Positions 35,882 to 46,188 of a stretch of 64,000 bases of DNA are shown here, piece after piece. The notes below the pieces were generated by a model. It did no database searches and was not told the origin of the DNA. It saw only the letters and a program-made list of their open reading frames with translations. The translations under genes and the position numbers were made by a program. The stretch's first letter is position 1; the number at the start of each line of letters is the position of its first letter. Origin of the DNA: Aphanomyces cochlioides (Eukaryota > Oomycota > Saprolegniomycetes > Saprolegniales > Verrucalvaceae); the NCBI GenBank assembly GCA_019828595.1, contig JAHQRK010000005.1, forward strand, positions 806,001-870,000. Direction: 5' to 3'.

Positions 35882-36551
35882 CTACACCATTTGCCGGTTT
35901 AGTTCGTTTAACTTGCGATATATTTCGTATCATTTGCAATATATTTCGTATCAGTGCAATATATTTCTTATGACTTGCATTTAATTTCGTGGCCAGCGAC
36001 GAAAATCGATTTATATTTCGCATGACTTGCATTATATTTCATACCTCGTGCATTTAATTTCATATTTTTTTGCTTATATTTCGTATCACGTGCATTTTAA
36101 TTCGTAGTAATGCAAAATATATTCAACGTCCTATTGAGATATGACGTTTCACATGTGTTGCAGTGTTGGCTTGAGCTATGAATTTGCGACGGGCAAGCGC
36201 ATATGAACTCTGCCGAGCTTGATTGATGCTCGCATTCACTTATATGGTGATTCAAGTGTCCCATCAATTTCTTATGAGGTCGATAACAATTTTTTGTTAA
36301 TTTTTCTATGTACTTTTTCCCTTTTCTGCGAATTTAAATGCACGTGATACGAAATATAAGCAATAAAATATGAAATTAAATGCAAGAGGTATGAAATATA
36401 ATGCAAGTCATGCGAAATATAAATCGATTTTCGTCGCCGACCACGAAATTAAATGCAAGTAATAAGAAATATATTGCACTGATACGAAATATATTGCAAA
36501 CGATACGAAATATATCGCAAGTTAAACGAACTAAACCGGCAAATGGTGTAG
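35882..36551. mobile_element. 670-bp MITE with 221-bp inverted repeats
   Basis: Arms 35882-36102 and 36331-36551 are nearly perfect inverted copies, outer end CTACACCATTTGCCGG, flanked by a TA duplication (35880-35881, 36552-36553). Each arm is built of repeated GATACGAAATATA and TGCAAGT-type units, while the 228-bp centre is unique. TA targets point to a Tc1/mariner-type mobiliser. It has no coding capacity. Confidence 0.9.
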
Positions 36552-36610
36552 TATTAGCAATTCCTTCCTTCTTCGAACTCATTTCTCACTGTCTCGTTTT
36601 CCAGATAGTA

Positions 36611-38385
36611 CAGAGGTCTGGAAAATATAAGACCACCTTGAAGTTTTCATTGATTGGTCAGTTTCAAGTTCAAGGTGGTCTCCATTCACTTCAATAAATT
36701 ATAAACTTTAGAATTTGATTGTTTGGTTGTCAAGAGTGTTATCTTTTTGTAAACCAAAAGATCTTTGAAACGTCATACACCATGAAAATAACTAGAAGAC
36801 GACACATCACAGAGATACATCCATCATATCGAATGTTAAGGTGACTTTCGCGAAAACAAGTAAACCTCTATAATTTCATATTCTCTGCCTGCATCCATTT
36901 CAACCGTCGCTCAACAAGCCATGATGATGGACATGCAGAGTACGAGCTATATTGAGTTAATCTGCCTTTGGTAGTGCTTTTCTAAAACTCGATATTATAG
37001 TTTCAGGAGTGATCGCCTCCCATGCAGCTATGGCTCGTTTTATTGTAGCAATTCGTTTCTCCTTGGCTGTTCGTTGGGTTGTTGTCTCGGCGAGCCACAG
37101 GCGGCGCAAAATACTCTTGAACGGGCCCATAACGCCAACGTCCAACGGCTGCAGAACGGACGTACAATTTTTTGGCAAGGGACAAAGGTAAGAGCTCAAC
37201 GCATCCTCGACAATTGAGATGCTTTCGTCGCTCACATGGGCAGAGAAATTATCGACCACAAATAGTGTGGGACTACGTAATTCTGGTCTAAAAAATGTAA
37301 CAATAATAGCGTCAATAATTGCAAAATACCTCATCAACTCAGTCAAATAAAACTTCCATCCGCCAGCGTCCATCCAAGCATTCTTTTGGACGTAGTACAA
37401 ATGCTCTTGAGGGTAGTCTTGAAATTCACCACTCTCTATCAAGCCCCCCTTTTCACCCTTGATGATAAAGAGAATGGGCAATTTTTCACCTATAAATAGT
37501 GTGATAAAAATTAAAAACACTAAATACCGTTACTGCGGGCAGAAAGCACCGCGGTCAATCTCGATGATGACTTTTCACTCGAGTCGATGGAAGAATCTTG
37601 GCCAATTTGCGACCAAAGGTATCGAGGAGGAGTATCATAATAGATACCAGTTTCATCTACATTGACAATGTTCTCACTCGACATATACCTATATTCGCTC
37701 CAAAAAGATGAGCAGAATTTCTCCTTCGTTTCTCTCAATTCGTCGCGAGACAAAGGACATGCCCCTGTTGAAGCCCGTCGCCAGGAAAAATGGTTGCGGT
37801 GGGCAAAATATCGACAGAGAGACCCCAAGTTTTTGTAGGGGTCACCAATGCATTCACATGATGCAATATAGTTTTGCAACCACTCAGTGTGGTGGGTCTT
37901 CAAGTATTGCACCATATGATAGGTGTTGAGAGGTCTACGTTTTTCGCGTAGGAACTCATGAAATCAAGAAGATTCTAGTGCGAACTTTACATGAAAGATT
38001 ATATTTTGTTCTTACTTGAGGCTGAGGAAGAATACAGGGCCTGCCTGCTCCGGGAGACCTCTTCGCCTTCGAATGAAGTGACGTCAATGATTCTTCATCC
38101 CACTTGCGTATCGTTTCTTTGGATATTTGAGTCGTTTCGACAACGGTTTGGGGTCCTTGCTCTTGTACGGCACGCAAAACCTTCAATTTGAAGGCTGCCG
38201 TGTAAGAACGCCGCAGTTTGACCAAGCCTTCTTGATTGTCTTGCATCGTGTTCAAAGATTTGTGGCCATTCGTGGTTCTTTGTCATCCTGTCATTTTAAT
38301 TACTCCTATTAATTTATATTATTAATTTCTAGGATTCAGAAAAGGTGTAGGGTTATGAGGTGGTCTTATATTTTCCAGACCTCTG
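36611..38385. mobile_element. pogo-type DNA transposon, copy 2 (1,775 bp)
   Basis: Perfect 28-bp inverted repeats with outer sequence CAGAGGTCTGGAAAATATAA are flanked by TA at 36609-36610 and 38386-38387. One spliced transposase lies on the minus strand. It sits 57 bp from the MITE inside the GGTCA-ended element and is the innermost layer of the nest together with that MITE. Confidence 0.95.
36957..38246 (-). pseudogene. pogo transposase, copy 2, one frameshift
   Basis: Exon 1 from ATG 38246 holds LRRSYTAAFKLKVLRAVQE and ISKETIRKWDEE. The second exon starts NLLDFMS, loses one base near 37950, and continues as FLREKRRPLNTYHMVQYLK. The rest is open: VDETGIYYDTPPRYLW (catalytic Asp), an intron after RSNG, KLPILFIIKGEKGG, WMDAGGWKFYLTELMR, a last intron with TTTTTTAG acceptor, then PTLFVVDNFSAHVSD (second Asp) and LQPLDVGVMGPFKS. 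A single indel is the only defect visible, so activity may have been recent. Confidence 0.9.
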
Positions 38386-38604
38386 TATTGCAGATAATTC
38401 TACGTGTCACGAAAAAGATGATTAGATCCCATCGGAAGGATTTTAACTCTCCTACATGTCTCCGAGAAGTGTCGATGAGCCGTCAGTCTCTTTGTGCAAG
38501 CTCCTTTGGAAGATGTGACCTATATTTGGTGAGAGTATTGTGAATGCCCAGATCACGTGTAGATCACGTGACCTAGAGGCGTGACCTGACCCGGCGATGA
38601 CCTG

Positions 38605-38800
38605 TTTTTTACCTTACCAACTTTGTTGCTATCGACTTGCAATCCTGCGGGAAAGATCGTGTGATCCAAAAATTCAATTTTGGCTGCCGCAAACGCGCAT
38701 TTCTCAAGCCTTGTATACATGTTCTCCTTGCGCAACACTTCAGAACGCAACGCAAATGATTGACGAAGTGATACATCCACGAAAGTGGGAAAATGTTAAT
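38605..38800 (-). pseudogene. Ty3/gypsy reverse-transcriptase fragment, 5' half of the split pol
   Basis: The minus strand reads VLRKENMYTRLEKCAFAAAK, then IEFLDHTIFPAGLQVDSNKV and GKVK. This is the reverse-transcriptase segment just before the RNase H junction. It stops exactly at the ACAGGTCA end of the inserted element, and its continuation LLSFLGMASYYRKF is found at 34310. Upstream of about 38800 the pol sequence is lost or unrecognisable. Confidence 0.8.
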
Positions 38801-38845
38801 CATTTTATTCAAGCCTGCTCTGCTTTGACCAACGTTTACATCCAT

Positions 38846-39299
38846 TTTTCTTTTATGTGTCTGCGTGAGTTAGTCTCACATAACTAAACCATCAATGTCT
38901 TAATCTTCTCTCTATTGGCAAGAAGGCAATTGAAAAACGCTCGGCAAACTCTGCAAGGTATCTCAAGAAGAGAAGGCAGCGCATTGAGGTATCTATCAAT
39001 TCACACTAATTTCCATGACAGTCCAGAACATCACTTCATTGCAATCAGGTATCGCAGCGATTCCATTTTAATAGCAGTGAAAGAATGAGCTGACCAATAA
39101 CCTTTTCAATTCTATACCAATTTTCATTTGCTTGCTCGTTGAAAAAATCTCCAAAAACCAATACTGATTTTAAAATGAGAATTGCTTTTGAAATCCAAGA
39201 TTGAATTTAAAACGTTTAGAATATCGGGTGACATTTAAAACGTATTTTTTCAAGATCCTCACAGTTTGGGGTCAGCAGTGAAAGAAGCCGAGAACGACC
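38846..39299. other. Upstream region of proteasome beta-6
   Basis: No gene recognised. It is AT-rich and marks the switch from repeat DNA to the gene-dense part. Confidence 0.4.
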
Positions 39300-40010
39300 A
39301 TGACATTCCCTCATGTGAGCACGACAGAAGGCCGCGTGGAGCTCCCAATGGAGCACAAGACCAAGGAACATCGCTTTGAGCCATACGACTTTAACGGCGG
39401 CACTGTGCTTGCGATTGCCGGCAAAGACTATGTCGTTGTTGCAGGTGATACGCGACTCAGCACAGGCTATTCGATCCTCTCTCGTGACGAAAGCAAGGTG
39501 CACGAAGTGGCTCCCAATGTCCTCTTGGCTAGTCCTGGTAGTTTCAACGATGTTGTGCAACTCCGGGGAGTCCTTGGCATTCGAGCTCAGATGTACCAAC
39601 ACGACAATGAGAAGCCTCCGACTGTTGAAGCCATGGCGCAGCTCTTGATGAACACGCTGTACCAACGCCGTTTCTTCCCCTACTACGCGTTCTGCCTCTT
39701 GTGTGGCATCACAAAGGAAGGCAAGGGCGTTGTGTACGAGTATGATGCCGTGGGATCCCACAAGAACACGTCGCGCGGCGCGCAAGGTTCGGGTGGTCAC
39801 TTGATGATGCCTCTCTTGGACAACTTGGTCACTCATGAAAGCCGTGGGGACCCAAAGCGAGAATTCACGATCGAAGAAACCAAGATGATCATCAAAGATG
39901 CATTTATCACAGCGGGCGAGCGAGATATCTATACCGGTGACAAGGTCGAAATCTTTGTCATCACGGCGCAAGGCACGACCAAAGAAGAGTTTGCGCTTAA
40001 GCAGGATTAA
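39300..40010 (+). CDS. PSMB1: 20S proteasome subunit beta-6 (PSMB1/Pre7 type)
   Basis: A single exon of 236 residues. FEPYDFNGGTVLAIAGKDYV, VVAGDTRLSTGYSI and LYQRRFFPYYAF are diagnostic of PSMB1, and the end (ERDIYTGDKVEIFVIT) fits as well. Beta-6 is a non-catalytic ring subunit: the processed catalytic Thr of active beta subunits is absent, with Gly-Gly-Thr inside the first strand as in the family. It assembles in the core of the 26S proteasome. The ATG at 39300 gives a family-length N-terminus of about 31 residues before the fold. Confidence 0.95.
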   Translation: MTFPHVSTTEGRVELPMEHKTKEHRFEPYDFNGGTVLAIAGKDYVVVAGDTRLSTGYSILSRDESKVHEVAPNVLLASPGSFNDVVQLRGVLGIRAQMYQHDNEKPPTVEAMAQLLMNTLYQRRFFPYYAFCLLCGITKEGKGVVYEYDAVGSHKNTSRGAQGSGGHLMMPLLDNLVTHESRGDPKREFTIEETKMIIKDAFITAGERDIYTGDKVEIFVITAQGTTKEEFALKQD

Positions 40011-40099
40011 GTTTCTTGTAATGTGACGGCTCCTTTTGGTCCATGAATTGAAATTTCAGTCTCATCGTCAAGACGCGCTTACCTGCGCAGAGAGCACGA

Positions 40100-43000
40100 C
40101 TAAAATCTCAGGGATACGAAGTCTTTGGTAAGTCGCAAGAATTCGTTTGCCTCTGCCTTAGTTGCCTTCAGCGCGTGGACGATTTGCTCGAGACGGATAC
40201 CAAGAGGAGGCACGTCCTCGTATTCTTTGATCGAACAACGTGCCACCATGCGTTCCAGATTTTTGGCCACGAGGTGCAAGACATGTAAGAGCGCTTGGGG
40301 GATTAACTCCTCATCGCCTGGAAAACGCGCACGCGTTGGAATATACCCTTTGGATGCACTGCGACGTCGATGGAGAGCCGCGACACTTGGTTTGAGGAGG
40401 CGCTGCCATTCCATCTCTGCAATAACAACAACTTCTGGAAGAAGTATGCAGTCTTGAAATCCTGGCACGACGAAGTGATCCACAAACCCAAACGTTGGCG
40501 AAGACAATGGAGACGACAAGAGCACAATTTCCATCGGAACTGATGCAATGTTCGCTTCAATCGTCGTGACAACAAGCTCCACAAGGGAAGTAGAGCTCGT
40601 CAATGACTTGCTTGTCGCTTCATGGAGCACGCCATTTATCCAAGGGCGACCGATCAAGCGGCAGTAGAATCGAACCATCCAATCGAGCTCATTTCGCGGC
40701 ACTTGCGTTGAGATATGGGCCAAGAACCTGGGCATCGTCTGAGTTTGAGTCAGTATCAACGACACCGCGACGAGTGCAATCGTCCTTTCTTGTCTCGTGT
40801 CACACACGTCAACAAGTGCTGAGGCAGCCTGCATGTTTGGTTCTTGAAATACTCGTTGGAGTTGTCCGATGATCGCATTAAACTCGGCAGCATTCTGGAC
40901 GGTGGAAAGATTTACGCGACGAAGTTGTCGTCGTCGCCAAGCGCTCACTAGGGATACAAGGACCAGTCCTGACATGATGGTGCCCCAAATGCCAGACTGG
41001 CCGAAGTATTCTTCACACACGAAGGGAAAAACCGAAAAGAGTGGCGTGCATGCATCAGACGCTTCGTAGTCAAATGTAAACAAGAGCTCGATCGTTTGCT
41101 TCATCGTGCGAAAGGCAGAGTGGTTGATTGGTTCCAACTTGACTTTGAGTTTAGCTTTCCGAGGAGGTTCCCCGAGGGTGGCAATGCTCAAGTTGGTCAA
41201 AGCGTGTTGGATTTGAGCCAGTGTGCCACGAAATTTCACTTGAGTCTGACCTAGAACGAGTCCCTCCAGCTCGTACATGATACCTGACCCATTAATGTCT
41301 TGCGCATAACAGACTTCATCAAATTTTAGCAGCTGTGGGCAGTAATCGACTCGGCGATAGCTCTTTAATGGGTCGGTTTGGACACGTATACGTGTTTCAA
41401 GGTCAGTATCGAGCGTGACTCGAATCAATGCTTCGGGTGATAAAATTCCGATCAATTGTAGAGCAATCGTGATATTGAATCCTTGGTAGGGGCGCAGGAA
41501 CGACGTGTAGTTCCACGGTGGCTGGATGGCCAATGCAGAAGTCACATTTTTAGTCTTCAGCGAGGCTTTCCCATCGTCTTTGGGCGTCACAAAAATGTGG
41601 ATACGAGCGGACATGTTTTTGTTCTTGTGGGTCAAGGTGGACACACCTGCTGGTGCATATGCAATGGTTGAAAAGGGCTTCTTTGCACGGAGAAGGGCGA
41701 GGTATGGGTTTGTGTTGGGGACGTTGGCGTTGGATGTATTTGGATCAGGCGTGTAGACTACACACAGGTCATCCAGCTTGGTGCCTACTGTCACCAACGC
41801 CTCGGGAGATTGAGAACTTGCTCCACAGCGAGTGAGCTTGCCAAATTCAGGCAGTTGTGTGATCTGCACTGAGTCGTGAAGACGATTGAGCGCAAACTCA
41901 CGCAATCTCAATCGAACTGATGAATCTTGAGCAATAGCGATTGTACGATCAGCCATTTGTGTACCCAAATGGGGGAGTTCCATAGCTGCCAGCTCCTTGA
42001 TACGGTTTACTGAAAACGTAGTGGTGGCAATTGCGAAAAAGAAGAGATCCATCTCCGTAGACGCATTTGGAGGTGGATATCGGGGATTTGGGGGAGCCTT
42101 AGCCCAGTCGATGCTTGCGTTGAACGGAACTGTTCCAGGTGGCGTGGTGCCAGTGAGCTGTGCAATGATTTCATCCTTTCGATGCACCAAGCCGGTCATA
42201 ATGCTTGAGCTCTTTGCCTTTGTAATGGCCCTTTCTAACGCGTGCTTGATCGTGTCACGACTGAATTTGGTCCCATTTGGTCCAAAGGAGACGCCGTTTT
42301 CATCAATATCAATGGCTTTCTTCCCATTCACGGAAAAGAAGAATCCTCCAGGCTGAGGAATCACAATTGACAGTAGTTCGAATCCAGCATCGAGAAGATC
42401 ATACGAAGTAACCCGTGTTGGCGCGGGTGGTGGCCTCGGTGGTTCCCTTGAGGGTTTCATCGGGCGGCGCTTTTTCGCCTGGCCAAGGCGGCCGTTGTTG
42501 CCCAAGTATAGTCTGTAGTTGCCACGGACGTTGTCAAATCGTGCGAACCCTGGCACTCCATCCATTGAATTGTAAGCAAAGCATTCTTGCCGTGTTCCAT
42601 CGGGGTTGTTGAACGAGACGTGAAACATAGTTGTCCATTCACCAGGAGTTGGGTCATTCGGTGCAATCGAGACAATAACATGAACTGGAGGCGGTGGATC
42701 ATCTCGCGATGTTCCTAGTGGAAACATACATGGCTTGGACCCTCGCACTTCCATCATGGAGTAGAAATGTAGCTCAAAACACACATCGATTTGATTGTCA
42801 GCCTTGATCGCATAAAATATCAGGACAAGAAGCTGTCGATCACTCACTTCGACGCGAAAACCAGGATGAGTACAATCATCGTACGGCGATGCGATTGCAA
42901 ACAAGTTGACATTTACATTGGCTGGTGTTGGCTTGTACAGCCGAAGAATGAGTTCAAAGGACAAGCCATACGAGAGAGCTGTTTCGTAGAACATCCTGGA

Positions 43001-43351
43001 GATTGCCACGTCGTTGGATTCAAGCTGTACTGTTCCATTTGAAGGCGTGGGAGACCATCGATATCCAACTTGGTCACTGCCGAGCGGCTCAACTAACGTG
43101 GGTGTCGGTCGAAGCGTACCAAATGGACAACCTGACACCACAGAACCCAGCTCGGAAGGTGCGCCGTCGAACAGGTAGAGACATAGCAACGAGTCATTTT
43201 GACGCTGAGAGAGATATTTGCTGAGTTCCATCGGATCTGTCGATGTAGCTGCTGCCGCGACAAGCCATACGAGGATGCCAAGCATTGTGGAAAAAGTCAA
43301 ATGAAGCGCCAACGGTGTAGAAAAAGGTCGCGATGCAGTGCTTTCTACCAT
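40100..43351 (-). CDS. Large single-pass membrane protein, family unknown
   Basis: One uninterrupted exon of 1,083 residues. A hydrophobic segment near the start (MLGILVWLVAAAATS from Met23) is a likely signal peptide; the start may therefore be Met23 instead of Met1. Residues about 60-290 have the spacing of a concanavalin-A/LamG-like domain (LCLYLFDG, VISRMFYE-like, FEL..RLY). A Pro-rich patch (REPPRPPPAPTR) follows at about 305, then a long, probably luminal or extracellular region with several N-x-S/T sites, and one membrane helix near residue 830 (SGIWGTIMSGLVLVSLVSAW). The cytosolic tail of about 240 residues is helical with no known motif. It resembles large oomycete surface proteins of unknown role. 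Confidence 0.75.
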   Translation of the reverse strand: MVESTASRPFSTPLALHLTFSTMLGILVWLVAAAATSTDPMELSKYLSQRQNDSLLCLYLFDGAPSELGSVVSGCPFGTLRPTPTLVEPLGSDQVGYRWSPTPSNGTVQLESNDVAISRMFYETALSYGLSFELILRLYKPTPANVNVNLFAIASPYDDCTHPGFRVEVSDRQLLVLIFYAIKADNQIDVCFELHFYSMMEVRGSKPCMFPLGTSRDDPPPPVHVIVSIAPNDPTPGEWTTMFHVSFNNPDGTRQECFAYNSMDGVPGFARFDNVRGNYRLYLGNNGRLGQAKKRRPMKPSREPPRPPPAPTRVTSYDLLDAGFELLSIVIPQPGGFFFSVNGKKAIDIDENGVSFGPNGTKFSRDTIKHALERAITKAKSSSIMTGLVHRKDEIIAQLTGTTPPGTVPFNASIDWAKAPPNPRYPPPNASTEMDLFFFAIATTTFSVNRIKELAAMELPHLGTQMADRTIAIAQDSSVRLRLREFALNRLHDSVQITQLPEFGKLTRCGASSQSPEALVTVGTKLDDLCVVYTPDPNTSNANVPNTNPYLALLRAKKPFSTIAYAPAGVSTLTHKNKNMSARIHIFVTPKDDGKASLKTKNVTSALAIQPPWNYTSFLRPYQGFNITIALQLIGILSPEALIRVTLDTDLETRIRVQTDPLKSYRRVDYCPQLLKFDEVCYAQDINGSGIMYELEGLVLGQTQVKFRGTLAQIQHALTNLSIATLGEPPRKAKLKVKLEPINHSAFRTMKQTIELLFTFDYEASDACTPLFSVFPFVCEEYFGQSGIWGTIMSGLVLVSLVSAWRRRQLRRVNLSTVQNAAEFNAIIGQLQRVFQEPNMQAASALVDVCDTRQERTIALVAVSLILTQTQTMPRFLAHISTQVPRNELDWMVRFYCRLIGRPWINGVLHEATSKSLTSSTSLVELVVTTIEANIASVPMEIVLLSSPLSSPTFGFVDHFVVPGFQDCILLPEVVVIAEMEWQRLLKPSVAALHRRRSASKGYIPTRARFPGDEELIPQALLHVLHLVAKNLERMVARCSIKEYEDVPPLGIRLEQIVHALKATKAEANEFLRLTKDFVSLRF

Positions 43352-44292
43352 GGACTAGGAAATCACGTCATGTCTTCTTCAGTTCACCAAACTCAACGCT
43401 CAACAATGGTGGAATACAAACAATACTGACGTTGTTGTACTCTTGAAGGTTCACTTCAGAAGTTGTATTGCTTCACAAGCATCCCCTTCAATTGTTCTCA
43501 CTTTGACTCCTTTTCATGACGACATTGATGCATGCAAAATCCACACTTGAAGTCTCGATCCACGTTGACATCACATACATTCCAGTGGACTCGTTCGGAT
43601 GCTGTAGTCTGAAGCTAATGTTTCCGCCGAATGATCGCGCCTTGAGAGCGGTGTTGGAAGCGCTGGACGTTCTTTAGAAAGCGCGCGAAGTTTCAAGTAC
43701 GTGGCACGCTGCAATTCGCTGTTCACTATCCGGAATCCGGTTAAATACAGTTCACGCGCCAATTTTGAACCAACCATACAAACTCCTAGATAAAGATACG
43801 AAGGGCCAATCAAACTGTCGGAAGTTTTCTACCTGACTTTAAGAACATATATATTCAGACAATCTCATTGAATTGAATAAAAATATTCCAGAATGCTTCA
43901 GTCTTCAAGCATACCTCATGGTGTTTTTGCTGATACGATAGACACTGGAGCTGACGTGAATTATCAGCTTTTCAATTGGATGTCGTCTATCACATTAACT
44001 GTACGAGACAGAAGATATCTCATACACTTGGTGCTGAGAATAGTTTGGAGAGCTAGACTTGAGGCGAAGAGTTGATAACCCTTTTTAAACGATTTCTCTA
44101 TTTCCTGGTTTTAATGACATATAAGTATTAACAAATTACGTCTACGTTTTAACCACGTTTTGTTAGAGACTGTGATATTTTTATAATTTTCAGCATTTTG
44201 ACTGGAATAAAGTATTTGAATTTGCAAAATATTAAAAAAATGTTCGAATTTCAACTCGAAGTTGGTTTTGTGGCCATTTCGATTCCTTCTTG
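43352..44292. other. Intergenic between membrane protein and UBC9
   Basis: No convincing gene. A minus-strand frame at 43813-43571 contains a CCGGAATCCGG doublet near 43730 but no recognisable product. Confidence 0.4.
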
Positions 44293-44775
44293 ATGGGAGA
44301 CTCTATTGCTGCGCAGCGATTGCGCCAAGAGCGAAAGAATTGGCGCCGAGATCACCCTGCTGGATTTTGGGCCCGACCTGTTGCTGCTGAAGATGGCAGC
44401 TTGAACATTATGTTTTGGCAGGCAGGCATTCCAGGCAAAGCGGGCACGATATGGGAAGGAGGCACTTACAAAATGACTCTGAGCTTCTCGGAAGACTATC
44501 CCAGCAAACCGCCGTTGTGCAAATTTGTGCCGCCGCTGTATCATCCAAACGTGTACCCATCCGGCACTGTCTGCTTGAGTATATTGAATGAAGACAAAGA
44601 TTGGAAGCCTAGTGTGACGATCAAACAAATTCTCAAAGGCGTGCAAGATCTATTGGATTCACCAAACATGGCCGATCCTGCGCAACGAGAACCTTTCCAG
44701 GATCTGAAGAATGACCCGGAAGAATACAAACGAAAGGTCAAGCTAATAGCACTTAGAAATCGTGATAACCAGTAA
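44293..44775 (+). CDS. UBC9: SUMO-conjugating enzyme UBC9
   Basis: A single exon of 160 residues with the UBC fold: [19 protein letters not shown], the HPN box ([16 protein letters not shown]) with catalytic Cys, and the UBC9 insertion [22 protein letters not shown]. This insertion and the N-terminal basic helix separate UBC9 from ubiquitin E2s. It takes SUMO from E1 (SAE1/SAE2) and passes it to target lysines, mainly in the nucleus. The ATG at 44293 directly precedes the conserved GDSIAAQRL start. Confidence 0.95.
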   Translation: MGDSIAAQRLRQERKNWRRDHPAGFWARPVAAEDGSLNIMFWQAGIPGKAGTIWEGGTYKMTLSFSEDYPSKPPLCKFVPPLYHPNVYPSGTVCLSILNEDKDWKPSVTIKQILKGVQDLLDSPNMADPAQREPFQDLKNDPEEYKRKVKLIALRNRDNQ

Positions 44776-44802
44776 ACCAGACATTTTATTCAGGAATCAC
44801 CA

Positions 44803-46140
44803 CTATTGCTGGGCTGTCTGACCCAAGATTGATGCTGCAGCTTCAATGCGATATGTCTTCGCATTGCCAGGACGACGCTTCAATTTCCTTGAGCGCATGT
44901 TCAATTCCAATTCGACGTCTCGAATCGATACGCCGGCAGCAACTGCACGGACCATGGCAAAGTACAAAACGTCAGCAGTCTCTTCAGCAACGTGCTTGGG
45001 CTCTATCACAATCATATCATCTCCACAGCAATCTTTCATGAACTTCACCTTCAGCTTCAGCCAGTTCCTGCGCTTCTTCAACGAGCTTGTTTCGCAAGAG
45101 AGTTCGATCATCAAAGAGACGCTTCGTGTACGAACCAGCAGGAGCAGACACAAGGCGCTCCTGTAGGGTTTGCTGCAGCTCTTGGAGACCAGTCGACGGT
45201 CCCCAACATGTTCGTGTCATCAAATGACAAAATGAGCCCGTATCAGGTGTAGGCGACGAGCGGTCATGCTGGAGCACAATGCATCGAATAGCATCGCTGT
45301 CGCAGTCCATGTCAAGTTGTTTCAATTCCTGGATATGGCCAGACGAGTCACCTTTTCGCCAGAGTCCTCCTCTATGTTGTGGTCATCAAATGAATGAGAA
45401 ATAATGTACACACCTGGAGCGACTGTAGAAAATGCCACGTCCTTCAGCTACGGACGCGATGATGCTCTCTTGGCTTGAATAAACGAGACCAAGAGCAACC
45501 TAGTCGAACAATATCACAAAATATGGAAAACACCACTTACACCAGACGTATCAGTCACAACAGTTGTAAACAGTCCATCAGGGCGGTCGCTGCGCAAGCA
45601 TTGAGTAAATGCAAGACCAGGTTCGAGGGTGGGAGCAGCAACAAGGTCAATATGCTGGGTGTGGAACGATGACAACAAATCGATAGGTGCGTCCACGATG
45701 GCAACGCGGTAGTTGTCAGGGACGAACTTGCGGAAGCTTGCAACAGCCGATGGGTTCGCTTCGGTGAGGAATACGCCAGCCGACACACTTGGCAACAAGG
45801 CAATCAGAGCTGGTTCAATGAGCTGCTCATCTGTGAGTTTGAGGGAGAGCAAAACGCGAGATGGTGGAAGGTCCGACGCAACACCAGCAACGAGTTGTTC
45901 GTACGACGTTTGCAACACAATTTGCGTTGCTCCTTTGTCAAGCCACGTGACTGCTTCGTCAAGCATGTCTGTCGAAAATGGACCGACAATCGCACGAAGC
46001 GACCACAATAATGCCACTTGTTCACTACTGACACTCTTGAGACGAGCAGGTTCATCTTGGTGAATATAGATGGATCCCACAATGCTCCATTGTGCTAGTG
46101 ACTCCTTCGCATCCCACGATTCAAACTTTGGAATAAGCAT
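44803..46140 (-). CDS. HIS4: Histidine biosynthesis HisI-HisE bifunctional enzyme (HIS4-like, no HDH)
   Basis: Four exons (45541-46140, 45414-45499, 45049-45371, 44803-45002) give 402 residues. The first 190 residues match the non-catalytic N-terminus of yeast His4 (WDAKESLAQWSIVGSIYI..). Then comes phosphoribosyl-AMP cyclohydrolase: LRSDRPDGLFTT, GLVYSSQESI, GRGIFYSRSRGGLWRKGDSS and LDMDCDSDAI with zinc/Mg ligands. Phosphoribosyl-ATP pyrophosphatase follows: LQELQQTLQERL, SYTKRLFDD, KLVEEAQELAEAE, HVAEETADVLYF. These are steps 2 and 3 of the pathway. The histidinol dehydrogenase that ends fungal His4 is absent; the protein stops after ILGQTAQQ. The start at 46140 aligns with yeast. Confidence 0.9.
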
Positions 46141-46188
46141 CGCCGCCAAGTCCAATTTCAAAAATGGTGGCCGGAATTCCTGCTGGGG

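Larger units (their letters stand above)
34368..38604. mobile_element. 4.2-kb insertion with GGTCA-reiterated inverted ends
   Basis: Both inward-read ends begin ACAGGTCA, then after six bases GGTCAGGTCA, then CT-GGTCA, an aligned pattern of about 40 bp. Further GGTCA copies continue inside both ends. The flanks are the two halves of one gypsy pol gene, so the boundaries are fixed by the host as well as by the ends. Two younger elements lie inside: a MITE (35882-36551) and a pogo element (36611-38385). Without them about 1.8 kb remains, with only a weak 74-codon frame at 35648-35869, so the element looks non-autonomous. Family unknown; target duplication at most a few bases and not resolved. 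Confidence 0.75.

Noticed and set aside
39216..39971. Minus-strand 251-codon frame
   Set aside because: It is the antisense of the proteasome beta-6 gene, whose protein match is unambiguous.
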